Shown: positions 1 to 11,337, counted from the first letter of the stretch. The stretch: 64,000 nt of DNA from Oncomelania hupensis (GCA_036898135.1 CM072513.1:36105428-36169427); one strand, 5' to 3'. A program made the numbers and translations. Notes: generated by a model from the sequence alone, not told the origin.

Positions 1-59
1 AAGGGAAAAAAAGAGAAAGATAAAGAAACAAAAGACACGGAAAAATAAGTTCCCAGAAC

Positions 60-101
<42 letters not shown>

Positions 102-450
102 TCAACGAAATAAAATAACCGAAAAGAAACAAAATGGCTTTGAAGAATATAAAAAAAATCAGCAGAAGAAAAAAAGAGATAGACAAAAAATAAACAAGCA
201 AAACAAAAGACAAACAAACAAACAAACATGGGAAAATGAAACAAAAAGAGAAACAAGCAAACGAACAAAGAACGAAAGAAAATGAAAGAGGGAAAGAAGC
301 ACAGAAAGAAAAAGAGAAAGGAAGAAAAAAAATAAAGGAAGAAAGAAAGATAAATTTAAAAAAAGGAAGTAAAGAAAGGAAAAGAAAAAAAAAACCAAGA
401 CAAGACAAAAGATAATATAACATATTAAGACAAGACAAAGACACGAAGCG
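1..450. repeat. A-rich low-complexity tract
   Basis: The plus strand is dominated by A runs and AAAGA/AAACA-type simple sequence, including an uninterrupted A run of more than 30 bases near 64-99. The antisense frames are open only because T-rich codons rarely make stops. No coding or structural signal is visible. Confidence 0.9.
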
Positions 451-817
451 AAGAAAAATACTGCTGTTTTCTTGACTGCTTTAAAACATCGGGCTGTTAG
501 AATCTAATAACACTTTGAACAAACCTTACACGAAAATGTTAGCAAAGCAGCTGCAAATAATATATTTTTTTACTAAGCCATTACACCAAAATTTCTGTAA
601 AGTATATCTGAAGAAACCAACAATGTTGTGAACACACTTTAAATTCTAATGCTGTCGTCACAAGCAAACATTTTAAATTTTAAAAAACATCCAAAGGCTT
701 TGTCCAAATGAAGAACACCGAGTAAAAAACCTGTGAACAATATTTTTTTTTAAAACTGAACACAACAACAGTTGCAGAAGAACGTAGGGTTTGAAAGAAA
801 GCAGAACATAGAAGTAG

Positions 818-862
818 TATTGTATTGTATTGTATTGTATTGTATTGTATTGTATTGTATTG
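818..862 (+). repeat. (TATTG)n microsatellite
   Basis: About nine tandem copies of the pentamer TATTG/TTGTA. A similar tract at 1111-1142 follows an AATAAA-like signal, so both may be 3' tails of short retroposons. No retroposon body could be recognised. Confidence 0.85.
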
Positions 863-1110
863 CATTTGAATTCAATTGTTCTTTTATGGCATTAAACCAG
901 TTTAAAGAGCGGCACACAGTGCTGGTCGTAAAACTGCTCTCACTGAAGCCGAAGTGGTCAAGTTGCCGCTAGTTATAGAAAGATCTTGCTTGATAAATCA
1001 GCCACTATAAATTTCAAGGAGTCCAGCAGGTAAGCTTAAAGAGCTCAACACAAATGCCTAAGCAGGCTATATAAAGCAAAACAAATGGTGGTTTCTATCG
1101 GACAATAAAA

Positions 1111-1142
1111 TTGTATTGTATTGTATTATATTGTATTGTATA
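1111..1142 (+). repeat. (TTGTA)n microsatellite after an AATAAA signal
   Basis: Imperfect TTGTA repeats directly follow acaataaaatt. A polyadenylation signal followed by a short tandem tail resembles a retroposon 3' end; this is inference only. Confidence 0.7.
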
Positions 1143-1256
1143 ATATAAATATATAAAATATAAAATTACTGGCAACAGCTGAGATATTGGAATGAAAAAG
1201 ATTCAATCTTAGACGCTTTCGCTACCTTCAGTCGCATTCCTCAAGCCAGACTACTA

Positions 1257-1679
1257 CTAATAGACCATGCTCGGAAACACGAGGACAAACAACTTTGGCC
1301 GGCTTGCCCGCATGTTGCGCCAGAGTTGTCTAACGTTGGGGCAGGCATTCTTTGCAAACGAACATAGTTTGTCGTCTACAAGTTTTGCTCTGTCTTCCAT
1401 CAAACCTTCCGGATCAACCAAAAGGTCGATTTCAGTTGCAATCCTAATTGGCTCTGCTAGTTCGGCCTTGCTCTGCCGTGCAACCACTACCCCACTTTCC
1501 CGAAGAAATGCTTGCAGCTCCCGGTAGCTTTCATATTGTTCTGAGACGAGATGTCCGCCCGAAGAACTAGGTAACTTTAATTTTTTGAAAAAACAAGTTA
1601 CCTCCCATTTCCGAATAAGGCCTATTGTACTATATGCCCTGCACAAACTTCTTGTCTTGTCTTGATAACACTGACACAC
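1257..1679 (-). CDS. Hypothetical ORF with a weak SAP-like helix pattern
   Basis: A 140-codon open frame on the minus strand in a non-repetitive stretch. I do not recognise the protein. Residues about 50-75 (SYRELQAFLRESGVVVARQS and the following KAELAE) resemble the helix-turn-helix spacing of SAP DNA-binding domains: a leucine-rich helix, then G-V/L, then K-x-x-L. The downstream part is charged and ends with a Cys-containing segment (SFAKNACPNVRQLW). There is no signal peptide or membrane segment. It may be an exon or a transposon remnant; length and composition alone do not exclude chance. The first ATG in frame was taken as start. Confidence 0.3.
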   Translation of the reverse strand: MCQCYQDKTRSLCRAYSTIGLIRKWEVTCFFKKLKLPSSSGGHLVSEQYESYRELQAFLRESGVVVARQSKAELAEPIRIATEIDLLVDPEGLMEDRAKLVDDKLCSFAKNACPNVRQLWRNMRASRPKLFVLVFPSMVY

Positions 1680-3180
1680 TGACTACAGTGATATAAGTTA
1701 TGCAGATAAGTGCAGCCTATGTCAAGGGGCAACCGTAAAATTAAAAACAAAAAATTAATATTTCAAATTCTGCCTACGCCTAAAAACTAAATTCTTCTCC
1801 CGTCTAAATATTATAAGTCAAAAATCCAAATGTCTGTCTTCATGTAAACATCCACATTCTGTTCAATCTTGCTCCGTGTAAAATTCCACTTACACACAAA
1901 CATAACAATTCCCCCCTTTTTTTGTCGAAAGGGAAGCGAAAACCATAATTGGACACGAACACCAACTTAAAATTCAACACAATAAAATTCAACATATTAA
2001 AATTTGCTCTTAGTACGGAAATGGAAGCGAGAAACATAACTGTACACGAACACCAACTTACACTGGTCAAATATTTGTGGCGTACAAATAAGGTCCACTG
2101 GAGTCAAACTTAATAGTTTTCAAGTCTTATTGAAGTTACACCAATATCATTCTACACTGGCAACCTCTTTGAAGTGGTAGTATAATATCCAATAGCGTAA
2201 CTCTTGACAGAGTTTTCAAGTATCGTTTAATTTTGTTTTCAAGAAGGTCTTGTCCTAGGGTAAAACGTGGCAGCGTGTCGCTCAACTTTTAACTTCTGTA
2301 TACAATTCAGGCTTCGTATAAAAACAAAAAAATTCACAAACACGTTTCTCCGTAATAAAATCCAAAACACTGGGTTAACAAACGAAATAGTTGTTGTTGC
2401 TTCTAAAGGTGGGTTTCTACTATCTACAAATATATAGTTTGCGGTCGTATAATACGCAAGCACGTTGTTGGTGCGAGTATACAATGCAAACCTTGGTAGA
2501 ACTCTGAAGAAAAAGATCTGTATGTGGGTGTTGTTGGGGTGGTGTTATTTTTTCTTGATAAAAGGACCAAAAAAAGTATCTTTTCTCCGTCTTAAAATAT
2601 CCTAAACTTGGTAGGACTCCTTGTCAAAGAGAGTTTTCGTTGTATTGTGTCTGCATAAAAATCAGGCTGAAGAAAAAATAATGTGTTTTTCTCCCATATA
2701 CAACAAATCCAATACTTTGTTAAGACACTGACAAAAAATTGTTGGTGGTATTTTTTCCTTCCACAGTCGGGTTACAACTTTCTCACAGCTGACGACAGAG
2801 AGGGAAATATATGCTATGCTTCTAATTTCACGTGTCTTTTCCACCTTCAGACCCGCGAGAGCGATCCAAGAGAGAGAACTAGCACAATGATCGAAAAAAG
2901 AAGACGGCACTTCCAGACCGCAGGCTTTACACAGGAGCACTGCAGCAGCGAGCTAGACAGAGAAACTCCCGGTAGACCGACTGGACTGACGCACGCATGA
3001 GATAAATTTTTAAAAGAGAGAGAGAGAGGGGGTTGGTAAGTGTGAGAGGTGAGAAACAGAGAAAGGAGTCAGAGCGAGAAGAATATGATATGGGGGGGCA
3101 AGTGAGGGTGGGGATGGAATGGAGAAGAAGTAGAATAGGAAACGTAGGAGAAGGTGGCGAAGGCAGAAGAAGAAGAAACA
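1680..3180. other. No feature seen
   Basis: AT-rich sequence with scattered short ORFs lacking recognisable motifs. A purine-rich stretch from about 3010 to 3180 (GAGA and GAAG simple sequence) leads into the GAT microsatellite. Confidence 0.6.
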
Positions 3181-3181
3181 A

Positions 3182-3182
3182 C

Positions 3183-3250
<68 letters not shown>
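3182..3250 (+). repeat. (GAT)n microsatellite
   Basis: About 22 tandem GAT units, continued by GAA/CAA-rich simple sequence to about 3300. Frames across it give poly-Asp, poly-His or poly-Ile, which are by-products. The duplicated block begins 15 bases after this tract, and the second contig seems to start at the equivalent point, so the tract is a plausible assembly breakpoint. Confidence 0.95.
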
Positions 3251-3254
<4 letters not shown>

Positions 3255-3916
3255 GAAGAAAAAGAAGAACATCAAGAACAACAAGAACAACAACAAAAAG
3301 GAACAACACAACACACAACAATTATGAAGTTACGATTGTACATGTACTCAAATAGAATAACAACGTACACAACTGAAAACAGTATAAAACAGGTGACAGA
3401 GTGAAGCAGAAAGTGTATTTTGCTAGTGTACTAACTATAATAAGACCTGCATTTACAGTAACACAAGGTGTATATATAACAAAATCTATAAACAGCCTGA
3501 CAGCAGGTGTGAAAAATATGGTACATGAATTGCAATCTTACTTTTATGTGTGTGTTGCACTTCCGAAGGGGGCTTTATTTTTCCAATGTGATCTTTTAGG
3601 CGACTGGATGTCAAATGTCGTAGTGTATCTATATGCGCCATCGGGAAACGTTTTGGAAGTGTAACTGAAGTTGAATAAATACGCCATTCGGTTTTGTATT
3701 TTGTAGGTTTATTTTATATAGCATACTATGGCAAGAGGGCGGGAGAGTGAGGTTGGAAGGAATCATGAAGAAGGGACTTGGGGGATAGGGGATTGGAAGA
3801 ATGAGGTTAAGGAAAGGGGAGAAGAGAGATGAAGGGAGGAGAGTCAGAGGGAGAACATGGAAGACGAGAGAGGAGGATACGGAAAGGGAAATTAAGGCAG
3901 AAGGGAAAGAAGAAAA

Positions 3917-5056
3917 TATGACAGCATGATGGAGAATGGAGAGGATATGACAGCAGGATGGAGAGGATATGACAGCAGGATGGAGAATGGAGAGGATATG
4001 ACAGCAGGATGGAGAATGGAGAGGATATGACAGCAGGATGGAGAGGATATGACAGCAGGATGGAGAGGATGTGATAGCAGGATGGAGAGGATATGAAAAT
4101 AGAAGGCAAAGAAGAGGATATGACAGCAGGATGGAGAGGATATGAAAATAGAAGGCAAAGAAGAAGATATGACAGCAGGATGGAGAGGATATGAAAATAG
4201 AAGGCAAAGAAGAGGATATGACAGCAGGATGGAGAGGATATGACAGCAGGATGGATAGGATATAAAAATAGAAGGCAAAGAATGGGATATGACAGCAGGA
4301 TGGAGAGGATATGAAAATGTATGGCAAAGATGAGGATATGACAGCAGGATGGAGAGGATAGGAAAATAGAAGGCAAAGAAGAAGATATGACAGCAGGATG
4401 GAGAGGATATAAAAATAGAAGGCAAAGAATGGGATATGACAGCAGGATGGAGAGGATATGAAAATAGAATGCAAAGAAGAAGATATGACAGCAGGATGGA
4501 GAGGATATGAAAATAGAAGGCAAAGATGAGGATATGACAGCAGGATGGAGAGGATATAAAAATAGAAGGAAAAGAATGGGATATGACAGCAGGATGGAGA
4601 GGATATAAAAATAGAAGGCAAAGAATGGGATATGACAGCAGGATGAAGAGGATATAAAATAGAAGGCAAAGAATGGGATATGACAGCAGGATGGAGAGGA
4701 TATGAAAATAGAAGGCAAAGATGAGGATATGACAGCAGGATGGAGAGGATATGAAAATAGAAGGCAAAGAATGGGATATGACAGCAGGATGGAGAGGATA
4801 AGAAAATAGAATGCAAAGAAGAAGATATGACAGCAGGATGGAGAGGATATGAAAATAGAAGGCAAAGATGAGGATATGACAGCAGGATGGAGAGGATATG
4901 AAAATAGAAGGCAAAGAAGAGGATAAGACAGCACAGGATGGAGAGGATATGAAAATAGAAGGCAAAGAAGAAGATATGACAGCAGGATGGAGAGGATATG
5001 AAAATAGAAGGCAAAGAAGAGGATATGACAGCAGGATGGAGAGGATATGAAAACAG
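3917..5056 (+). repeat. 49-bp minisatellite array
   Basis: Tandem units of 49 bp built on gacagcaggatggagaggat, then atgaaaatagaaggcaaaga and a short variable end (agaggatat, atgggatat or tgaggatat). At the left end (3917-4090) a shortened 22-bp module gacagcaggatggagaggat+at predominates. Because 49 is not a multiple of three, each antisense frame cycles through the same peptides. The purine-rich plus strand leaves the complement almost free of stops, so long antisense frames exist in all three phases (up to 973 codons over 3629-6550). A single A difference in the other copy redistributes those frames, which argues against coding. Confidence 0.95.
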
Positions 5057-5210
5057 AAGGGAAAGGAGGGGAGAAGGAAAAGGAGAGAATAGGATTATAG
5101 AAGGGAAAGGAAAGGATGATGGGATAGCAGAATGGGAAGGATATGAGAAGGGAAAGGAGATAATAGTAAAAGCGAACAGAGAGGATAGAAGAAATGAAAG
5201 GAGAATGTAG

Positions 5211-6241
5211 GAGAAGGAAAAGGAGAGGAGAGCATAGTAGAAGAAAGGACAATAGAAGGGAAAGGAGAGGAGAACACAGTAGAAGAGAGGACAATAGAAG
5301 GAAAAGGAGAGGAGAGCATAGTAGAAGAAAGGACAATAATAGGGAAAGGAGAGGAGAACACAGTACAAGAAAGGACAATAGAAGGAAAAGGAGAGGAGAA
5401 AACAGTAGAAGAGAGGACAATAGAAGGGAAAGGAGAGGAGAACACAGTAGAAGAAAGGACAATAGAAGGGAAAGGAGAGGAGAACACAGTAGAAGAGAGG
5501 ACAATAGAAGGGAAAGGAGAGGAGAACACAGTAGAATAAAGGACAATAATAGGGAAAGGAGAGGAGAACACAGTAGAAGAAAGGACAATAGAAGGGAAAG
5601 GAGAGGAGAGCATAGTAGAAGAAAGGACAATAACAGGGAAAGGAGAGGAGAGCATAGTAGAAGAGAGGACAATATATGGAAAGGAGAGGAGAGCATAGTA
5701 GAATAAAGGACAATAATAGGGAAAGGAGAGGAGAGCATAGTAGAAGAGAGGACAATAGAAGGGAAAGGAGAGGAGAGCATAGTAGAAGAGAGGACAATAG
5801 AAGGGAAAGGAGAGGAGAGCATAGTAGAAGAGAGGACAATAGAAGGGAAAGGAGAGGAGAGCACAGTAGAATAAAGGACAATAATAGGGAAAGGAGAGGA
5901 GAGCATAGTAGAAGAGAGGACAATAGAAGGGAAAGGAGAGGAGAGCATAGTAGAAGAGAGGACAATAGAAGGGAAAGGAGAGGAGAGCATAGTAGAATAA
6001 AGGACAATAAAAGGGAAAGGAGAGGAGAGCATAGTAGAAGAGAGGACAATAGAAGGGAAAGGAGAGGAGAGCATAGTAGAAGAAAGGACAATAGAAGGGA
6101 AAGGAGAGGAGAGCACAGTAGAAGAAAGGACAATAATAGGGAAAGGAGAGTAGAGCATAGTAGAAGAAAGGACAATAATAGGGAAAGGAGAGGAGAGCAT
6201 AGTAGAAGAAAGGACAATAGAAGGGAAAGGAGAGGAGAGTA
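5211..6241 (+). repeat. 42-bp minisatellite array
   Basis: About 25 tandem units of 42 bp (core gggaaaggagaggagagcat, then agtagaagagaggacaatag). Since 42 is 14 codons, the plus strand reads as a 14-residue Arg/Glu-rich repeat (RRERRGEHSRREDN) over two frames of 170 and 188 codons, and the minus strand as Leu/Ser-rich repeats. Unit-like sequence resumes at about 6595-6640 beyond a SINE, so the SINE sits in the array. No promoter or start context supports translation. Confidence 0.95.
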
Positions 6242-6269
6242 GGGAAAAGAATTTCTGTTTATTTTGATG

Positions 6270-6585
6270 TTTGACACTTTATTTCCTTTTTTATTGGGAA
6301 ATTCTGGATCGCTGCCCTGGGGAAGGTGTAGCCTACTCGCAGCCTGTGGCGCGCCAAAATCCAACCTACCTAATATAAGTGTATTTTGAAATATTGCTGG
6401 GAGAGCAAACTGGAGTACCCGGAGAAAACCCCCGAGACGTTGCCCTAGCCGAAAGTAAGTAATAGGTGGAAAAACATAACGCTCAGCTAGAGGCGGGATC
6501 GATCCCACACCTGTCAGGCGCCATTTGGTTGTAGCCTGTGGACAAGGCAAGTTAGTCCCGCCTTAGACCACGCGGCCACAACACT
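6270..6585 (-). mobile_element. tRNA-derived SINE with a V-SINE-like central motif
   Basis: Read on the minus strand. The head carries an A-box-like tRNA segment resembling a Ser/Leu tRNA 5' half (tggccgcgtggtctaaggcg, complement of about 6558-6578) and a B-box-like ggatcgatccc (about 6496-6506). Downstream, the complement of 6412-6432 contains ggttttctccgggtactcca, close to a conserved motif I know from V-SINE-type central domains of fish. The 3' end is A-rich (complement of about 6280-6300). The element interrupts the 42-bp minisatellite. A target-site duplication could not be defined. Confidence 0.65.
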
Positions 6586-6711
6586 CGCTCAAGAGAAGAT
6601 AGGATAGTAGAAGGGAAAGGAGGACAGTGGAATGGAAAGAAGAGAAGAAAAAGAGAAGAGAAGAGTAAGAAAAGGATTCAAAATACTCACAATAATAAGA
6701 GGGCCCTAATG

Positions 6712-6790
6712 TTCCACCGCCGTAGCTGAGTGGTAGAGGGCTCGCCTGATACATCGATGAACCAGGTTCGAATACCGGGTTGGCAAGATA
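6712..6790 (+). mobile_element. tRNA-like SINE head
   Basis: Plus-strand A-box-like tagctgagtggtagaggg (from 6723) and a B-box-like ggttcgaatacc (6765-6776) are spaced as in a tRNA. The B box has an extra/mismatched base and no proper acceptor stem closes, so this is not a functional tRNA. The 3' limit is unclear; the body may run to about 6900. Confidence 0.5.
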
Positions 6791-7740
6791 AAATTAGACC
6801 TTTTTCCCCACTGTCCATTTTAGCAGTATGATTGCTCTGGTAGTTCAGTGTTGATGCAGGTCCCTATTACCTCTTTCCTAGTGTGGTTAACCCCGTCTGC
6901 CATATCGCCAACAGGAGTGTAGACATTACACTTCAATCTTCATTAAAAGTCTTAATATTGCTGAATAGCAATATCCTGTCCGAAATGCTCATTTGGATAC
7001 AATTCAAGTTACACATACAGTTAGAAGCGCCTATATATCAGTGCCTAATTGCAAATATAATATATTTACCGTTGTTTGTTTGTTGTTGTTGTTTTCTAAA
7101 CGCACGTGGAGTCCGAGGTTTTTTGTGATATTGCTGCGTACGCGCTTTGTCAATTTCATTCGTGAGGAACAAAGCATCACAGGGAGAAAGGGGGAAGCAA
7201 TCGTATGTATAATTCAGATTTCTTGTTTGAAGCGTTAAAGAGTGGAATGTAGAGGGTTAATCTTGCAAACTGAATAATCATTAGGGGAGCGTGGTCTGCT
7301 TGTTTGTTTGCTTTTTGTTTCTTTATTTTTTATTTTGTAAACGTATTTTTATTTTTATTCTTTAAAAATCCGACATCCACGCACGACACTGTATTGTCAT
7401 TGAAAATTAACATCTTCGCATGTTGTATTTATTGATTTATTTATTCATTCAAGATTCAGGATATATTTATTGTCCTCATAAATCATAAGAACTTTTAGCG
7501 TGTGGTGTGACGATTCCACCTATAAGAACAATAATACAGACACAACTAATATAACAAAATGCTGCATATACCACATTATCATAGAGCAATAAGATAACGT
7601 CGCACAATTTACTTCCACGGACAAATCACACTAGCCTATTCGTAAGAAAGCTTCCATACAATTAGCAACTATTACACCTGCACATCCGCAACCACACCGC
7701 GGTTGCAGTCTTCAACAAAACAGCACGAACCCTCAACATA
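6791..7740. other. No feature seen
   Basis: AT-rich intergenic sequence with T-rich and TTTA-type simple stretches (7290-7450). Small open frames at 6883-7238 have no recognisable motif. Confidence 0.5.
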
Positions 7741-7829
7741 CATCACACACACACGCACACACCCACACCCACCCACACACACACACACACCCACACACAC
7801 ACACACACATACACACCCACACACACCTG
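7741..7829 (+). repeat. (CA)n microsatellite
   Basis: Imperfect CA repeat with CCA interruptions. The minus-strand reading as Val/Cys-rich peptide is a by-product. Confidence 0.95.
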
Positions 7830-8416
7830 TAGGTTTCTAAAAGGTAATAAACATGTGTAATAAAAGTTAAAAAAATGCAACGATTCATTCATGCATTCAT
7901 TTATATATTTTTTATTTATTTTAACAGAGGACAAAGCCGTAAAGGGTGAACCCTTTCTATAAATTTCTGATCTCCCTGTGTAGTGGCGTCATCGTCGTTG
8001 TTATTGCTGCTGCTGTTGGTGCTTTCTTTTAAATCAACACATTATTGAATGAGTGGGCAACGACGCAAAAACAAAACGTGCGTGCATGAGCTTGTATATG
8101 TATGTGTGTACTTGTACTCGTACGTTTGGGAAAGCGTGCGGTTCGACTGTATGTTAAGTTTTGTTTTTTACAAGTAGGTCGGACTACATTAAAATGTTTT
8201 TTATTGTGTTTTGTTTCGTACTCTCTTGCACTTTACTGTGCAGTACTCTGTAAGCCAACTATATAGTATATCTTTTTCAGAGAATGTGAATCAGAAAGAA
8301 AGGAAGAAAGGGACGGAAATATTAAATCACAGGCGAAGAGAAAGAAAACAAAGTACATATCCATTAATAATTTAATATAGGTTTATGTACATTACCCATA
8401 AACTAGTCTATAAGTT

Positions 8417-8872
8417 TTGTTTATGACCAATATCGTGATTAAAGAACAAGAACTTGAACAAGAACGTGAACAAGAACTTGAACAGCTGGTACAGAGGCTT
8501 GACACCACCTCCAGAGCTTATGGAATGGAAATAAGTGCAGAGAATACCAAAATGATGACCAACAACATCAATGGCATCAACACGGACATTAAATTCCAAG
8601 GCCAATCGCTCAACACAGTGCAAAGTTTCAAATATTTAGGAGCCATTGTATCAGACAATGGGTTACGACAAGAAGTCCTCTCCAGGATCGCACAAACAAC
8701 TGCTGCCCTGACAAAGTTGAAGCCCATTTGGAAAGACAGGACCATCGGTCTACATTCCAAAGTAAGACTGCAGCTGCGCTCCCTTGTCATCTCCATCTTC
8801 CTATATGCTTGCGAAGCATGGACCCTCACAGCAGATCTACAACGAAGAATAGCCTACAAAGCATGGAGATGA
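8417..8872 (+). pseudogene. LINE reverse transcriptase C-terminal fragment, part 1
   Basis: A 151-codon frame that starts in flanking DNA. The LINE-derived part begins at 8444 with an amplified EQELEQ motif, then LVQRLDTTSRAYGMEISAE (the region after the RT FADD box), then the FKYLGAIVSDNG thumb-like segment. It stops at a TGA at about 8870, where the related copy at 35.3-36.0 kb continues in another frame. It is dead as a retrotransposase because the catalytic motifs are missing. Confidence 0.75.
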
Positions 8873-9260
8873 GGTGCTACAGAAGACTTCTGGGCATTTC
8901 CTATACCCAACACATCACCAACGACGAAGTCCGACAGACCATCACACAAGCCATCGGACAACACGATGACCTGCTCACAGTGGTAAAGAAACGGAAACTC
9001 CGATGGTATGGCCACGTCACCAGATCATCAGTTCTTGCAAAGACCATTCTGCAAGGCACAGTGCAAGGAGGTAGAAGAAGAGGGGGACCGAAAAAGAGGT
9101 GGGAGGACAACATTCGAGAATGGACTGGTTTGACACTGAGCAAAGCCATCTGAGCTGCTGAGGACAGAGAAAGATGGAGTATGCTGGTTAAACGATCATC
9201 TGTGGTGCCCCTACGACCTCCGAGTTACGGGACAGGATAGGATAGGATAGCGTGATTAAA
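8434..9260 (+). mobile_element. 5'-truncated RTE-like LINE with target-site duplications
   Basis: The insertion 8444-9250 is flanked by the identical 10-mer cgtgattaaa at 8434-8443 and 9251-9260, a convincing target-site duplication. It encodes the C-terminal part of a LINE endonuclease/reverse-transcriptase polyprotein: segments like FKYLGAIVSDNG, SIFLYACEAWTLT, CYRRLLGIS, RKLRWYGHV and GPKKRWEDNIREWTGL. The RT catalytic core is absent because the insertion is 5'-truncated. It ends with a (GGATA)n tail (about 9232-9250), a tandem-repeat end usual for RTE-clade LINEs. The frame is broken near 8870 and has a stop near 9151. The clade assignment is tentative. Confidence 0.85.
8728..9153 (+). 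pseudogene. LINE reverse transcriptase C-terminal fragment, part 2
   Basis: The family reading resumes in this frame after about 8865: MEMRCYRRLLGISYTQHI, RKLRWYGHVTRS, a basic patch, then KRWEDNIREWTGLTLSKAI. It ends at a stop where related copies read on with AAEDRERW. The first part of the open frame (before about 8865) is an out-of-frame overlap with part 1. The C-terminal basic/Trp motif is typical of RTE-like and related LINE proteins. Confidence 0.7.
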
Positions 9261-11114
9261 ATACATTTTCTGCGATTATTGGAACACTTTTTTATGTTTT
9301 CCTTCTTTTTGCTTTCTTCCTTTTCGTGTATCATAACTAAGAAGCAAATGTCATGATTTTGTTAAATTCTTATGTTATTGTAATATCATTTGCTGTGTTC
9401 TTGACAGTATTTAGTTTATTTTTATTTATCTTAATTCTACGTTACGCACAGATAAAATCAGCAACAGAAAAAATGCGACATTTCCAATATGTCGCGGTCA
9501 CATCCGATCTTCTGATCTGAGGGCCTCATAAACGTGGTGCCAGGAGCACCAACACGTGCACATGTACAATGAAGGGTCCCGGGTTCCCATTCTCACAGGA
9601 ATGAGAAGGCGAAGGGAGTGTCTTTTATTGCACTCATTCTCACCGCTGACTGTGCATAGCTGCAGGCAACATGTATCACCACGCCATAATTTTTACTCTA
9701 ATGGTTAGACTGACAGAAGGTTACAAATTAAATTTAAAACCTCTCTCTCTCTCTTTTCATCTTCTTCTTTTTGTTGTTGCTGTTGTTGTTGTTTTTGTTG
9801 TTTTTGTTCTTCTTCTTCTTTTCTCCTCCTCTTTCTCTTGTTCTCATTCTTCTCTCAGTGTGTACACAGGAACAATGGAATGCAGTGCAGTGACGATTCG
9901 TAATCGGATTAGTGTTGATTAAAAATCCCTTACATCCTACGATGAATTACAACTCCGCTAAACCCTAGAAAAAAAAGCAACTGACGAATGAAAATCCAAT
10001 GGTTAGTGCTAATGGGCATTTCAAAATTACATCGTGCGCTAGTACAGAATGAAGTCTTAAATATTTTATTGCTTAATTGTATGTTAAGCAATATAATTTT
10101 CAAAGTTCGGCGTGGATAATAATGCGGCAAAAAGGTTACCTTTACTAAGGAGTTTGCTTTATAACTTTGTAATGAAAATAGCACGATCTCAAAGCTTAAA
10201 GACAAAGCGAAGTTAATGGCGTGAGAGAGTGAACGTGTGAAGTTCAAAGGTCACTTTATAGGCGTTCAAGTTCTTGAAGCCTTGTTTGCCCAAAGGTTAA
10301 CAGCTTCCACATTTGAGTGCGAATCATTAAATGAGAATCCTTTGTCTATAAATGTTAACTGCCTATTTGTTTATTATTAAGGTCAAATAGAAGAGAAAAG
10401 TACGTAATAAAATCGAGAGAATCACGCAAAGGATATTCGGAATGGGGAGGGGGAGAGGAGGGACGTAGTGGAAATGATGAGGTCAGTAACACTTGGTCGC
10501 CCGTTACATTATTTTAGTGAATGATTTTTTGCAATTCACGATGAGTATGGCTGTGTTAATTATCAGAAGAATAAAATGTCTGTGTACGTCAAAGTTTCTG
10601 AATGAAAACAGAAACGGAAAGTCAATGAAGCAATTGAAATCAAAATTCGCAGACCCAGCTTGAATCGTGATCAAGGCTTAGAACTTCCTCATATTTATGA
10701 TCAAATATTGTTGAAATTAACTCACCCAGATTCTCATTTCCATTCAACTCGTTGACTTCATCTCAAATTGTCTTTTTCTTTTAATCAGCCACATTTCTCA
10801 ACTTCAAAAATTTCAGTAAGCTGAAGAAGGCAGTGAGATGCTGTGGAAATATACCAAGGTAAATCATAGAACCTGACTCAAGATAATACCTTACGTAATA
10901 TTTCTGAATGACATTTTGGGAAGGAGGGAGTGAAAATCGGATGATGATAAATGTTAACAGCCTTTTTTAAAATTTGTCTGCGAAATGGTTTAAGTGTTTA
11001 CTAGAGGTAGCTAAAGAGAGAGGTATAGAGCAAAAGCGGAAGTGGCGGAAACAAAATTCTTGTAGAAATGACAGCGTTTGAGAATGAAATTTCACAGTGC
11101 ATTTGTACAGACCT
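9261..11114. other. Mostly featureless sequence with a pyrimidine-rich patch
   Basis: Apart from CT/TTG/CTT simple sequence at 9745-9842 (one T longer in the other copy), I see no gene, LINE or SINE signal. Short frames at 9671-9922 and 9930-10247 have no recognisable motif. Confidence 0.5.
9745..9842 (+). repeat. CT/TTG/CTT low-complexity tract
   Basis: Runs of CT, then TTG/TTT, then CTT and CCT units. The T4/T5 difference near 9820 between the two copies lies here. Confidence 0.85.
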
Positions 11115-11337
11115 TGTTTCCTTCAAGAGCTGCTTAAAAACGCTCTTGTTCCGCAAGGCGTTTTCTGTGTAAATAGTAAGAACAGTAATGATACTTTCTG
11201 AATGATGATGCTGTACATGATGTAGTGCGAGTGTTGTGATGATGCGTATACGAACGATGTGTGTAAGCGCATTGAGTTGTTATTCTAATGAAAAATGCGT
11301 TGTAGAAATGCAATTTATTATTATTATTATTTACTGT
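11115..11337 (+). mobile_element. 3' end of a CR1/L2-like LINE
   Basis: A short terminal coding remnant reads SFKSCLKTLLFRKAFSV then stop (11119-11172), the usual extreme C-terminus of CR1/L2-like LINE proteins. It is followed by an untranslated tail with gtgtaagcgcattgag and aatgcgttgtagaaatgcaa, then (TTA)n (about 11317-11334). Such GCGC-type tails with a trinucleotide repeat are common in molluscan and other invertebrate LINEs and their SINE partners. The rest of the element is absent. Confidence 0.65.

Noticed and set aside
3010..3404. Proteins with poly-Asp, poly-His or poly-Ile at the GAT repeat
   Set aside because: Microsatellite translation in every frame; the same occurs at 12187 and 20753.
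3917..6241. Possible CRISPR array
   Set aside because: Units are contiguous degenerate tandem repeats with no unique spacers, in a eukaryotic transposon context.
3629..6550. 973-codon antisense frame across the minisatellites
   Set aside because: All three antisense phases are open because the plus strand is purine-rich. The frame changes with a single A difference between the two copies and runs on into a SINE.
9530..9665. A further tRNA-like SINE near gggtcccgggttcccattc
   Set aside because: Only a weak B-box-like stretch is present; no A box or recognisable body.
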